A stretch of 57,737 nucleotides of DNA from Polyangiaceae bacterium. GTDB lineage: Bacteria > Myxococcota_A > Polyangia > Polyangiales > Polyangiaceae. Position 1 is the stretch's first letter. Each line of letters starts with the position of its first letter. Under the pieces are notes generated by a model. The model searched no databases, was not told the origin of the DNA, and saw only the letters and a program-made list of their open reading frames with translations. This document shows, in pieces, positions 10,183 through 19,126 of this stretch. The stretch spans positions 1-57,737 of the forward strand of contig JAICTZ010000046.1 of NCBI GenBank assembly GCA_025936115.1, in the 5' to 3' direction. Position numbers and translations under genes: made by a program.

Positions 10183-10799
10183 AGAAGCGTTCGGGTTTCG
10201 ATGCCGAGAAGGACGTGGAGCTCAATCAGCTTCTAGCGCGTGGCCGCTTGAGTGGCGGCGAGTACGACGAGGTCGAGCGGCGCGTTCTGGCGGCGGTGAC
10301 CGAGAAGCCCCGGCGTGCCTATTGGCCGCTCGCCCTCCCCGCGCTGGCGTTGGCGGCCGGTCTCGCGTTTTGGATCGGCACTCGAGGCGCCGTCCCGCAC
10401 AGCGCATTTACGGAAAAAGGTGGCGGGGAGCCGGTGCTTGGCGTCGTGAGCATCGGTTGCGGCAGGGGAGCATCTTTGCACTGCAAGCTCGGCGACACTC
10501 TGATGTTCTCCGTGAGCGGTAATCGGAGCAGCGTCTACCTCGTGGCCTTTGCCGAGCGGCTCGACGGACCTTCGCCTGCTCGCGTCTGGTACTTTCCCCA
10601 CGAGGGCGCGACGGCTCCGCGCCTCGATGCGAACGGCGGCACGACCGTGCTTTCTGAGGGCATCCGCTTGGGTCCGCCCCACGTGACGGGCCGTTATCAC
10701 GTACGAACTTGGCTTTCGGAAACGCCCGTGGGGCGCGACGCGGCGGAACGGCTCGGTGCCCATGGTGAGCAGAGCGTCACGCTCGAAATCACCGAATGA
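10179..10799 (+). CDS. Single-pass membrane protein, candidate anti-sigma factor
   Basis: The 206-residue product starts at an ATGA overlap with the sigma gene. About 47 charged N-terminal residues precede one hydrophobic helix (about 48-68). The remaining periplasmic part contains two cysteines near CGRGASLHC and strands resembling DUF4384-type domains (HCKLGDTLMFSVS, SSVYLVAFAE, YHVRTWLSETPVG). There is no zinc-binding HxxxCxxC, so it is not a ZAS-type anti-sigma. The role is inferred from position: the cytoplasmic tail could hold the sigma factor while the periplasmic domain senses a signal. Its last about 38 bp overlap the start of the caspase gene. Confidence 0.7.
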   Translation: MKKRSGFDAEKDVELNQLLARGRLSGGEYDEVERRVLAAVTEKPRRAYWPLALPALALAAGLAFWIGTRGAVPHSAFTEKGGGEPVLGVVSIGCGRGASLHCKLGDTLMFSVSGNRSSVYLVAFAERLDGPSPARVWYFPHEGATAPRLDANGGTTVLSEGIRLGPPHVTGRYHVRTWLSETPVGRDAAERLGAHGEQSVTLEITE

Positions 10800-12582
10800 G
10801 GGCTCGGGTGGCCGGCGCGCGTCCGCGACCGGGCGCGCCCGCACCTGGCTCGTCGCGTTCGCCGTGCTCGCGTGGGGACCTCCGCTCTTCGCCGCGACGC
10901 ACGTGTACGCCATCGTGATCGGTAATAACCGCGGCTTCGCTGGGACTCGCGCCGCCAGCGCCGCGCCCCAGCTGCGTTACGCCGACGACGACGCCGCGGC
11001 CTTCGCGGAGCTCCTCGCGCCGATCGCCGACTCTTCCGAGCTCCTGACGGTCATGGATCGCGATACCCAGGCGCTCTATCCGAAGCTCGCGGGCACGGCT
11101 CGGGTGCCCACGCGCGAGGCGTTGCGCGGCAGCGTCGAGCGTCTCCGCGCGCGTTTGCGGGCCGAACGACACGCCGGCGAGCGCAACGTCGTGTTCGTCT
11201 TCTTCAGTGGGCACGGCGCGCTCGACTACGACGGACAGCCCGCCCTTGCTCTCGCCGACGGCGGGCTCGATCACGCCTTCTTGTATCAAGAGATACTCGC
11301 CGAGCTCCCGGCCGACGAGATCCATCTACTGATCGACGCGTGTCACGCGGAAGCGGTAGTGAGACCGCGCGACGGCGACGCCGAATCAGTAGCCGTGTCG
11401 CTAGCGCAAGCGAACGCGTTCTTGCTGGAAAATACGCTGGCGCGTTTTCCGAACACCGGCGCCATCATGGCGGCGAGCACGGACGCGAAGGCGCACGAGT
11501 GGGACGCCGTCCGCCACGGCGTCTTCACGCACGAGCTCCTCTCCGCGTTGCGCGGAGCAGCCGACGTGAACCACGATCGGCGCCTCGAGTACAGCGAGGT
11601 GTACGCGTTCATGGCGGCGGCCAATCGCGAGGTGAGCGATCCGCGCGCTCGTCTCGCGATTGTCGCGCGCCCGCCCGACGCGAATCGGCGCGCGGCGTTG
11701 CTTGCCCTGTCGGATTTCCCTGCCGGCCGGACCGCATGGCTCACCGGCGTACCGGGCAAAAGCGGCATCGTCGAGCTCGACGACGGCCGGGGCCGGCTGG
11801 TGACGCTGCACGGCGACCGCGATTTCTCGGGCGATCTCCTGATCCCCCCCGGCACGAAGCTCTACGTGCGCGCGGGCGAAGAAGAAGCGAGCTTCAGTGC
11901 CGCGCCGGGCCAAGCAGTCCCGTTCGCGCACCTCGAATTCGCGCCTGCCACCCTACGCGCTCGCGGTCCGCTCGAGGACGCGCTGCGCGAGGGCCTCTTC
12001 GCCGGCGAATACGGTCGTCGCTATTACGACGGTGTCGTGGATCAGGCGCCGGGGTTCTTGCCCGTGGACTTCACCGCTGCGGATCGCGGTGTCACTGCCG
12101 AAAGCAGCGCCCCGTCCTCGTTATTGGGGCGCCAGGCGGCGCTCGTGCTCGGCGCCGGGCTGTCGACGGGTGTCGCCGACGTCATCGGCGTCACCCACGG
12201 CGTGAACGCCGGAATCAGACCCTTCGAACGGAGCGGGCCTGCGCTGTCCCTCGCGGCGCTCTTCGCCGAAGAAGGAGCTCTGGGCGAATGGCGAGCGCGC
12301 GCGAGCATCGGTTGGCTATGGTCCCTCGGGGCTCGCCGCGTGCGGGTGCAGGCGGGTGGCCTCCTCGGCGGCGGCATCATGAGCCAGACCGTCTCGGGCC
12401 AACGCGCGCGGACGACGGGGTTCTTCGATTTGTCGCCGGTGATCGGTCTCGGCGCGAGTCTCACCGAAACGTTCGGTCTCTGGTCGGAGCTCGAGCTTTC
12501 CGGCACGGCGTATCGCCGCGACGGCGCGCTCGCGTGGTCGGTCATGCCGTCGGCGTGGCTCGGTGCGGCGCTACGGCTCTAG
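10762..12582 (+). CDS. Caspase-like (peptidase C14) exported protein with C-terminal barrel-like domain
   Basis: ATG 10762 gives 606 residues; GTG 10756 and 10765 are alternatives. A signal-like helix (about residues 27-46, ending FAATH) precedes a caspase/metacaspase-fold domain at about 47-300. Catalytic His151 lies in FSGHG and Cys194 in DACHA, both intact. A Gly-rich linker region follows. From about residue 430 the sequence alternates hydrophobic and polar residues and ends in a hydrophobic strand (SAWLGAALRL), as in outer-membrane beta-barrels. That would place the protease domain in the periplasm, an unusual site. The gene closes the ECF-sigma operon and overlaps the convergent RCC1 gene by 12 bp. 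Confidence 0.85.
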   Translation: MVSRASRSKSPNEGSGGRRASATGRARTWLVAFAVLAWGPPLFAATHVYAIVIGNNRGFAGTRAASAAPQLRYADDDAAAFAELLAPIADSSELLTVMDRDTQALYPKLAGTARVPTREALRGSVERLRARLRAERHAGERNVVFVFFSGHGALDYDGQPALALADGGLDHAFLYQEILAELPADEIHLLIDACHAEAVVRPRDGDAESVAVSLAQANAFLLENTLARFPNTGAIMAASTDAKAHEWDAVRHGVFTHELLSALRGAADVNHDRRLEYSEVYAFMAAANREVSDPRARLAIVARPPDANRRAALLALSDFPAGRTAWLTGVPGKSGIVELDDGRGRLVTLHGDRDFSGDLLIPPGTKLYVRAGEEEASFSAAPGQAVPFAHLEFAPATLRARGPLEDALREGLFAGEYGRRYYDGVVDQAPGFLPVDFTAADRGVTAESSAPSSLLGRQAALVLGAGLSTGVADVIGVTHGVNAGIRPFERSGPALSLAALFAEEGALGEWRARASIGWLWSLGARRVRVQAGGLLGGGIMSQTVSGQRARTTGFFDLSPVIGLGASLTETFGLWSELELSGTAYRRDGALAWSVMPSAWLGAALRL

Positions 12583-14832
12583 CGAGACGGCGCCGAGCGC
12601 GAACGGTTTCAGCGTCTTGCTGCCGTCGGGAAAATACTGAGGTATTCCGAGTTGGCCGTCACGGTCGTCACCCCAACAATAGAGCGCCGGAGTTTCGGCG
12701 GTCTCGACGAGGGCGCAGCGACCGCCTTCGGCGAGCGCGAGGGCGCTGCCGCCGAGCTCGACGTCGCCGCCTTCGAACCGGGCGGCGAGCTCGTCCGGCG
12801 TATAAATAGTGCCGAGCGTCTGCGCGTATCCGTAGCCGAGCTCGCCGTGATCATTCTCGCCCCAGCAGCGCACGGAGCCGCTCGCGAAGCGGGCACAGAC
12901 GGCGTGACTGCCCGCGATGGGGACGAGCTGGACGACACCCTCGCCGCCCCCGACCGGCACGTCACCTCCGAGCAGCGTGCGCCCCGCCGGACCCGGCAGC
13001 GTGGCCGCGGTCGCGGGGGTTTCGTCGTCGCCTATTGCGAGAGAGTGCCCGTAACCGAGCTGCCCGTCGTCGTCGGCTCCGAAGCAGCGCACGCGACCGC
13101 GAGCGAGCAGCACGCAGGTGAACGTCGAGCCGACCGCGAGCGAGAGCACGGGCTCGCCGATGGCGACGGTGCCGTCGGGCGCGTAGCGATCGGTGTCGTC
13201 GCCGTAGCCGAGTCGGCCGTGATTTCCCTCGCCCCAACAAGAAACGTCGCCGCCCTCGAGCAGCACGCAGGTGTGATCGTCCGCCGCCCGCACCTCGACG
13301 ACACGGGCGCCGCCGAGCTCGATCGACGGCAATGTCTCCCCCGTTGCGAGCGCGTGCTCGGCGTTGTCTCCGCTGCCGCACTGACCGTCCCCGTTGAAAC
13401 CCCAACAGACAACGTCGCCCGACGCGAGCAGCGCACACGTGTGTCCGCCCCCGGCCGCAGCGCTGATCGCCACCGCCGGACCAGGCAAGCGCACGTTTTC
13501 CGTGGTGAGCGGGTCGACGAAGCCGAACGAATTCGTATGCACCGCGCTCGGCTCGAGCCCGAGGAGCGTCGCAGTCCCGACATCGAATGCCGCGGGGTCC
13601 CCCATGCCCCAGCAACGGACGCCACCCCCGAGGAAGAGCACGCAAGAGTGAGCGTAACCCGCGGAGATCGCCACCACGTCTTCCGTGAAGTCGAGCTCGA
13701 GGTCGAGATCGGCCGGAGCTTCGTCGTCACCCACGTAAGACGTGGCGAAGGCGGTGCCGAGCTCACCCTCCACGTTCCGTCCCCAGCAGCGCACGTTGCC
13801 GTTCGCCGACACGGCGCAGGTATGACGCCCGCCCGCAGCGACGACGCCGAGGTTCGTCGTCAGGCAGGAGCCGTTGCCGTCGCACGCCGCGCCGACACCA
13901 CAGGGGACACCCGCCGGCGCGTCGCTGGGCTCGCAGCCGGCGCACGCACCGTTCTCACGACATTCTCGCGCCTCCGGCGTGCGATAAGCGCGGCACGCCG
14001 TCGCCGCGGGGCAGCTGACCAACGGACAGCCGTCGTCGCTCGCTGGGAACGCGTCGCACGAACCGTTGACGCCGCAGAGCTCGCAGGTTCCGTGACACGC
14101 GCGCTCGCAGCAGATCTGCTGCCCTTTGCTCGCCGGCTCGCAGTGTTCCGAGTCGCAATCGGCCGCGACGCCGCAGCTCTGCCCTTTCGGAAGCCGGCAG
14201 CGGCCCTGGGCGACGCATTGAAAACCGGGCCGATCGACGCTGCAGCCCCGATCTTCGGCGTCGAGCACGCAACGCCCCAGCGTTGCCCGGGCGTCGCAGC
14301 GTTCGCAGTCGCGGTCGCAGCTCGCTTCGCAGCAAACGCCGTCAACGCAGTGCTCGTTCGCGCAACGAGCTGCGTCACGGCAGGCCTCGCCGTCACGGAG
14401 CAAACACTCGCCGCCCACCTCTTGGTTCTCCGCGGAGCAAACGCAAAGGCCCGCGGTCGAGCACACCCGGCCCATCGCGCGACAGTCGGCCTCGCAGCAA
14501 CGGGGCGCCCCCGTGACGTCCTCGAGACACACGCTCGACGCGCACTCGCTGCCCCGCGTACAACCCCTGGTGCCCGTGGCACCGTCCGGCCCCGGCTGAG
14601 GCGAGCTTTTGCCTCCGGCACCGGCGTCGAGCGAATCGTCGCTCGCTGCGTCGCCGCTCCCGCCTTGGCCTGCGGAGTAAGTGGGGGCCGCGTGGTTTTT
14701 GCCGCCGTCGGACGTCGGTTGCCTCAATGGGTCAGCGCTCAAGCCCCTGCCGCCGCAAGCGCTCAGGTAAGCGGCGAACGCCACGACGGCAAAGCGCGCC
14801 TCGGGCACGAAACGCAGGATACGCGGGGCCAC
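12571..14832 (-). CDS. RCC1-repeat lipoprotein with Cys-rich N-terminal region
   Basis: GTG 14832 is chosen because GGAG lies 4-5 bases upstream and a signal with lipobox LSAC (Cys about residue 26) follows, giving 753 residues. Residues about 70-330 are a dense series of CxxC / CC pairs typical of myxobacterial disulfide-rich modules. From about 335 to the end there are seven RCC1-type blades, each with an HTC or similar, then V-R/S-CWG and G-x-LG. They predict a seven-bladed beta-propeller, probably surface-exposed and protein- or ligand-binding. The ORF is open far upstream, but that part overlaps the divergent 14966 gene. It is convergent with the caspase gene. Confidence 0.88.
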   Translation of the reverse strand: MAPRILRFVPEARFAVVAFAAYLSACGGRGLSADPLRQPTSDGGKNHAAPTYSAGQGGSGDAASDDSLDAGAGGKSSPQPGPDGATGTRGCTRGSECASSVCLEDVTGAPRCCEADCRAMGRVCSTAGLCVCSAENQEVGGECLLRDGEACRDAARCANEHCVDGVCCEASCDRDCERCDARATLGRCVLDAEDRGCSVDRPGFQCVAQGRCRLPKGQSCGVAADCDSEHCEPASKGQQICCERACHGTCELCGVNGSCDAFPASDDGCPLVSCPAATACRAYRTPEARECRENGACAGCEPSDAPAGVPCGVGAACDGNGSCLTTNLGVVAAGGRHTCAVSANGNVRCWGRNVEGELGTAFATSYVGDDEAPADLDLELDFTEDVVAISAGYAHSCVLFLGGGVRCWGMGDPAAFDVGTATLLGLEPSAVHTNSFGFVDPLTTENVRLPGPAVAISAAAGGGHTCALLASGDVVCWGFNGDGQCGSGDNAEHALATGETLPSIELGGARVVEVRAADDHTCVLLEGGDVSCWGEGNHGRLGYGDDTDRYAPDGTVAIGEPVLSLAVGSTFTCVLLARGRVRCFGADDDGQLGYGHSLAIGDDETPATAATLPGPAGRTLLGGDVPVGGGEGVVQLVPIAGSHAVCARFASGSVRCWGENDHGELGYGYAQTLGTIYTPDELAARFEGGDVELGGSALALAEGGRCALVETAETPALYCWGDDRDGQLGIPQYFPDGSKTLKPFALGAVSLEP

Positions 14833-14965
14833 GCGCTCCGTCCATCGCTCGGCGGCTCTGCGGGAATGTCTTGAACGGGAGCTCCCCTGCGGCGTAGGAC
14901 GATGCTCCGGATGCAGTAACGTGGGGCGAGGTGCGGCGGTGCGGAGCGAACGAAGGCGGCGAGCC

Positions 14966-16765
14966 ATGCGACCTCTAGGGCGAGCGGAAGAAATTGCGTG
15001 GACACTGGGCGCGGCCCTGCTTCTTTTCGCGGGCAGCGCGCGCGCCGCGACACTGGTCGAGGGCGGCAGCATCGACGATGCAACTTGGACGGCGAGCGGT
15101 AGTCCTTATCTCCTGAACGACGACCTCGTCGTTCCGCCCGGTAAGGTGTTGATTCTCGAGGCAGGCACGTCCGTCGTCGTCGGTTCGAGCGATCTGTCCG
15201 CCACGGGAGAGGACCCCGAGCGCATCGAGCTCAGGATTCAAGGCGAGCTCTACGTGAACGGCACGCTGAGCGCTCCCGTCAGTATTTGGAACGAAAACGC
15301 GAGCGTGCGGGACGCCTGGTACGGCATCGTGGTCGAACCCGAAGCGACGCACGCGCGCTTGCAATACGCAACAATCGCCAACGGCTACGATTGTCTGGAA
15401 TCGTCGGCGCCCGCGGCGAACCTCGAAGTCGTGGCGACGACGTTCGACACGTGCGACGCCGGTGCCGTGCTCGAGGGCGGAGCCGCTCGCTTCGATCGCG
15501 TGCTCGTGCACGACTCTTCGTACGGCATCTGGCTCCAAGACGCGCCGGGAGCCATCCTGACGAACGTCATTTCGCGCGGCAACGACACGGGGATTTACGT
15601 CTTGAGCTCGACCCTCGCGCTCGAAAACGTGACCCTCTCTCAAAATACCACCGGCCTCGCCGCCGCGAGCCTCAAAGGCGTGCCGACGGCGATAGCCCTC
15701 TCGAACTCCATCTTCGCGAACAACACGCCCCAATTCAAATTGGGGAGTAACGTTACCGTGTCCGTCTCGTACTCGGACGTTTGGCCCGCCGCGCCCGACA
15801 ATGCTCACGTCACGCTGGGCGCCGGCACGCTTTCGGTCGACCCTGGGTTCGTCGGCGCTCCCGACGACCTCCACCTCGCGGCGACGAGCGCATGCATCGA
15901 CATAGGCTCCGCGGAGACGAGCTCCGATCACGATTTCGATCGCAACGAGCGACCGCTCGACGGCAACCGCGACGGTACGCCCGCGCCCGATCTCGGCGCC
16001 TACGAGCTCTTTTTCCGAGCATTTTGCGGCGACGGCGAGCTCGACGTGGGCGAGGTGTGCGACGAGGGCGACGCGAACGGCACGCCGAATCATTGCAACG
16101 AAGATTGCGCCGGGCCGGGCGGCATAGCGGGTGCGGGCGGCACAGCGGGTGCCGGTGGCATAGCGGGTACAGGCGGCATGGCGGGCGAGGGTAGCGCGGG
16201 CGGCGTCGCCGGCGGCGGCGTGGGGAACGTACCTAACGGCGGCGCGGCGGAGCCGAGCAACGAACCGGCAGGTATGGCGGGCATCGATACGAGCATGGCG
16301 CCCGAGTCAAAAGGAGGCGCGACGACGACGGCGTCTACCGGCGGCTCGCCCGCCGCCGGCGACGGCGCAGGCGGCTCGCGACCGTCGTCGACCGGCGCCG
16401 GCGACGCGGGTCGTGGCGGCACCGGTGCGACGAGCGAGTCTGCAGCAGGTGAAGGGGGTGAGTCGTCTTCGTCACCGCGCTGCGTACCCGGCACACGCGA
16501 CGTGTGCAGATGTCCGGACGGGAGCGACGGTACGCTCGTCTGCGACAGCGAGCGCATCCAGATTTGTTATTGCTCCGCCAGTCCGGCGGGCGGCGAGAGT
16601 ACGCCTCCGCCCGCTGCGGCCGAGGGCTGTGGTTGTCGTATCGCCCCGGCACGGAGCGCGTTCGGCGATTGGCTCGGGCTGTTCGGCCTGGGAGCTTTGG
16701 CTAGGTTTGGTCGCAGGTCGCGCCGATCCCGTCGCCGGCATGATTCATCTGAACGCCGTCGATGA
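14966..16765 (+). CDS. Right-handed beta-helix surface protein with MYXO-CTERM-like sorting tail
   Basis: This 599-residue product starts at ATG 14966. A signal peptide ends near SARA (about residue 27). Residues 30-350 contain repeating N/D/G-rich coils (IANGYDCLESS, VISRGNDTGIYVLSS, SNSIFANN) expected of a pectate-lyase-type beta-helix, and DLGAYE closes that domain. A CGDGELDVGEVCDEGD module (DUF4215-like) and a long Gly/Ala linker follow. The extreme C-terminus has a GCGC motif, a hydrophobic stretch and an Arg-rich end. This is the architecture of MYXO-CTERM tails that are processed for surface anchoring in myxobacteria. It is probably a surface glycan-binding or glycan-acting protein. 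Confidence 0.8.
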   Translation: MRPLGRAEEIAWTLGAALLLFAGSARAATLVEGGSIDDATWTASGSPYLLNDDLVVPPGKVLILEAGTSVVVGSSDLSATGEDPERIELRIQGELYVNGTLSAPVSIWNENASVRDAWYGIVVEPEATHARLQYATIANGYDCLESSAPAANLEVVATTFDTCDAGAVLEGGAARFDRVLVHDSSYGIWLQDAPGAILTNVISRGNDTGIYVLSSTLALENVTLSQNTTGLAAASLKGVPTAIALSNSIFANNTPQFKLGSNVTVSVSYSDVWPAAPDNAHVTLGAGTLSVDPGFVGAPDDLHLAATSACIDIGSAETSSDHDFDRNERPLDGNRDGTPAPDLGAYELFFRAFCGDGELDVGEVCDEGDANGTPNHCNEDCAGPGGIAGAGGTAGAGGIAGTGGMAGEGSAGGVAGGGVGNVPNGGAAEPSNEPAGMAGIDTSMAPESKGGATTTASTGGSPAAGDGAGGSRPSSTGAGDAGRGGTGATSESAAGEGGESSSSPRCVPGTRDVCRCPDGSDGTLVCDSERIQICYCSASPAGGESTPPPAAAEGCGCRIAPARSAFGDWLGLFGLGALARFGRRSRRSRRRHDSSERRR

Positions 16766-17011
16766 AGCTCGATATGCTCGTCGAAGTGGGAGTGCAGTAA
16801 ACGGAGGCACGTCTCTGGATCCCGCCCCGCGCCACGGCAGACTCGTGTGGCCGCCGACCAAGGCTTCGGTCGTCTCTTCCGTATCGCCCGAACTACCGCT
16901 CTCGTTGCCGACACCGCTGGCGCAACCCGCTGCCGCGAGCAGGCAGCAAGCCGACGCAAAAATTTGCAAAGGGCGAACCATCGGCTGCGTAACTTGCTTG
17001 AAACGTTGCAT
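16745..17011 (-). CDS. Small lipoprotein, possibly the start of a lost protease
   Basis: The 88-residue product starts at ATG 17011 with a strong GAGGAG nine bases upstream. The signal and lipobox AAGC (Cys about residue 30) are clear. After an acidic Ser/Thr/Glu segment there is EALVGGHTS, which resembles the activation site that begins S1 proteases. The frame ends 40 residues later with low-complexity, Arg-rich sequence. Its last 21 bp overlap the convergent beta-helix gene. It could be a genuine small lipoprotein or a truncated protease gene; I cannot decide. Confidence 0.55.
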   Translation of the reverse strand: MQRFKQVTQPMVRPLQIFASACCLLAAAGCASGVGNESGSSGDTEETTEALVGGHTSLPWRGAGSRDVPPFTALPLRRAYRASSTAFR

Positions 17012-17048
17012 GTTTGTAGCTCCTCTTGGCTGGCCTTCCGCCGCGGCG

Positions 17049-17062
17049 AACAGCGAGCTGTT
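17049..17062. promoter_or_regulatory. Short inverted repeat upstream of the small lipoprotein gene
   Basis: AACAGC-GA-GCTGTT is a perfect 6-bp inverted repeat 38 bp upstream of the ATG at 17011. Its symmetry and position fit a dimeric repressor operator. No regulator is identified. Confidence 0.25.
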
Positions 17063-17193
17063 CACGGCGCGCGCGGATCACCCTCGAATACGGGTCGCGC
17101 GCGCGCCGGGTCGCTCTTTTTTCCAGCTGGACGGAGAGCCTCACGCCGCACGTCGCTTGACGGGCTCCGATTCAGGGGGAACGTTTTAGCAGG

Positions 17194-17511
17194 ATGCACC
17201 CCGAGCTCTCGCTGCCGTCCCTGTCCAGCCACGGCGACCCCACCGCAGTCGCGGGGCCGAGCAGCGTCGCCGCGATCATGAGTCTCGTCCTAGGGATTGC
17301 GGCCTGGACCGTGCTGCCTCTCGTAGGAGGCATCATGGCGATCCGTTCGGGCCACGCTGCGCGCAGAGAAGTGCGGGACCAGGGGCTCCCCGGTGCGGGG
17401 ATGGCACGCGCAGGGCTGATACTCGGCTACACGAACGTGCTCGCGTGTGTCGTCTTCGGGCTCGCTCTCGCCGCGCTGCTTGCCGTCGGGTTCAGCTTTC
17501 TCCCGGATTGA
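17194..17511 (+). CDS. DUF4190-like two-helix membrane protein
   Basis: This 105-residue protein has two hydrophobic segments (about residues 26-50 and 75-101) joined by a polar loop with the pattern GIMAIRSGHAARREVRDQG...GMARAGLILGY. This is the signature of the DUF4190 family of small membrane proteins of unknown function, which keeps G-x-x-A-x-x-x-G-H and G-x-A-x-A-G-x-I-L-G-Y. The gene is divergent from the small lipoprotein and ends 24 bp from the convergent sigma54-activator gene. Confidence 0.75.
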   Translation: MHPELSLPSLSSHGDPTAVAGPSSVAAIMSLVLGIAAWTVLPLVGGIMAIRSGHAARREVRDQGLPGAGMARAGLILGYTNVLACVVFGLALAALLAVGFSFLPD

Positions 17512-17535
17512 GGTCCGGGACCTACGAACCGTTGT

Positions 17536-18909
17536 TCACCCCGCGCGGCGCGGGCGTGGCAACCCGAGCACGGCGAGCTTGCGCACGAGCGTACGGCGAG
17601 AAACGCCGAGTGATTCGGCGGCGCGGCGCTGGTTGCCCCCACATTCGAGCAACGCCTGCTCGATGCGCTCCCGTTCGGGATCCACGTTGGCGAGCGGCGG
17701 CGCCGTGCGAGGGCCGGCATGAGGCACCATGTCGACGGCAGCGCTCCCGCTCTGCAGGTCGAGGTCGAGCGCGGTGATCGAGGCCGAGCTACACAGGAGT
17801 ACGGCGCGCTCGATGCAATTTCGAAGCTCACGAACGTTGCCGGGCCATGGGTGTTCGCGGAGCGCCCTGCGAGCGTCTTCCGTCAAAGTCGGAGACCCGT
17901 GTTGGTGCAATTGCTCCGCGGCGCGGGCGATGGCGGCTTCGGCCAACGGCACTATCTCCGCGGGTCGCTCGCGCAGCGGCGGCACGTTCAACACGGCGCC
18001 GCTCAGGCGGAAGAAGAGGTCGGCGCGGAAGGTGCCCGCGCGCACGTCGAGCTCGAGCGGGCGATTGGTCGCGAAAAGAAAGCGAACATCGACGCAACGG
18101 GAATGAAGTCCGCCGACGCGGATCGTCTCGCGTGTTTCGAGCAAGCGCAAGAGCTTCGCTTGGAGCGCGAGCGGAAGCTCTCCCACCTCGTCGAGGAGCA
18201 CGGTGCCGCCGTCGGCAAGCTCGATCAGGCCCGGTTTCGTGCTCGACGCACCCGTGAAAGCGCCGCGTTCGTGACCGAAGAGGTCGCTTTCGAGGAGAGA
18301 CTCGGAGAGTGAGGCACAGTTGACGCGCAGAAACCGCGCGTCGCGCCGAGGCGACGCGCGATGGATTGCCTCGGCGACCACTTCTTTCCCGACGCCGGTT
18401 TCACCCAGGATGAGGACGCTGATGCGCCCGCGCGCGAGGCGTTCGACCGTCGCGTAGAGCTTCCTCATCGTCGGATCGCGCACGACGAGGTTCGCATGCT
18501 GCGTTACGTGGGCCTTCTCGCCCGTGGCGTCGGCGGTCGCCGGGGCCGCCGCACGACGAACCAGGACCAGCGAACGACCGACGGAAATTGCTTGTCCGAG
18601 GGGGAGGCTCGTAGGAGTCGCCGCCGGAAGCACCGTCGAGCCGAGCCGGGTGCCGTTCGCGCTGCCCAGATCCTCGATCGAGAGTGGATTCAGCCGCAAG
18701 ATGGCGTGGCGTCGTGAAACCAAGGCGTCCTCGAGACGCAGCTCGCACTCATCGCCGCGGCCGATTCGCAGGCTGCCCGAAGGCGGCAAGGAGATCACCT
18801 TGAAGCCGGTCGTTTCGAGGGCCAGAAGCTGCAGAACGCCGGAATCCCCGCCGGAGTTCGCGTCTCGTGCCGTTGCCGTCGAGAGCTCGAGCTCTGGTCC
18901 TCTCGACAT
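17536..18909 (-). CDS. Second FHA-domain sigma54-dependent activator
   Basis: The 457-residue product starts at ATG 18909; an ATG at 18963 in the same frame is possible. The FHA domain is at about residues 44-112 (RIGRG, SRRHA, GSANGTRL). The AAA+ domain has Walker A GETGVGKE at 169-176, GAFTGA at 216-221 and Walker B GGTVLLDE at 234-241. A Fis-type HTH with NQRRAAESLGVSRRTLVRK lies near the C-terminus. It should activate sigma54 promoters in response to phospho-threonine binding. A large Ser/Thr kinase-ATPase gene lies divergently 217 bp away, so kinase and activator again sit side by side, as at 0.3-3.1 kb. Confidence 0.92.
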   Translation of the reverse strand: MSRGPELELSTATARDANSGGDSGVLQLLALETTGFKVISLPPSGSLRIGRGDECELRLEDALVSRRHAILRLNPLSIEDLGSANGTRLGSTVLPAATPTSLPLGQAISVGRSLVLVRRAAAPATADATGEKAHVTQHANLVVRDPTMRKLYATVERLARGRISVLILGETGVGKEVVAEAIHRASPRRDARFLRVNCASLSESLLESDLFGHERGAFTGASSTKPGLIELADGGTVLLDEVGELPLALQAKLLRLLETRETIRVGGLHSRCVDVRFLFATNRPLELDVRAGTFRADLFFRLSGAVLNVPPLRERPAEIVPLAEAAIARAAEQLHQHGSPTLTEDARRALREHPWPGNVRELRNCIERAVLLCSSASITALDLDLQSGSAAVDMVPHAGPRTAPPLANVDPERERIEQALLECGGNQRRAAESLGVSRRTLVRKLAVLGLPRPRRAG

Positions 18910-19126
18910 GGGCGAGCCTACCGCACATGGGGGCGTCCCCTTCCCTTCCTGCATGCAGCTCAATCCATAGCGAGCGGAGGTCTTCGTTGCAAGGTCCTTG
19001 CGCTCTCGACCACGGTGCTGGCGGCGGGGCCGTCACGTTGCCGCTCGCGCACGGATGGCGGCGTTGCGCGCCCCCCGACCTCCGCGTTAGGAGCGCGTAC
19101 GCGAGCGCGTAAGCGGCGCCACCTCG

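Noticed and set aside
12652..14874. A 740-residue open frame on the plus strand opposite the RCC1 gene
   Set aside because: It is a GC-rich shadow frame: no ribosome-binding site, Ala/Arg/Val-rich composition without motifs, and the opposite strand has a convincing gene.
14975..16093. A 372-residue minus-strand frame opposite the beta-helix gene
   Set aside because: It is a shadow of the beta-helix coding region with no start signal or motif.
17512..17535. Possible terminator AGGTCC-G-GGACCT between convergent genes
   Set aside because: The loop is too small for the full stem and there is no T-tract.
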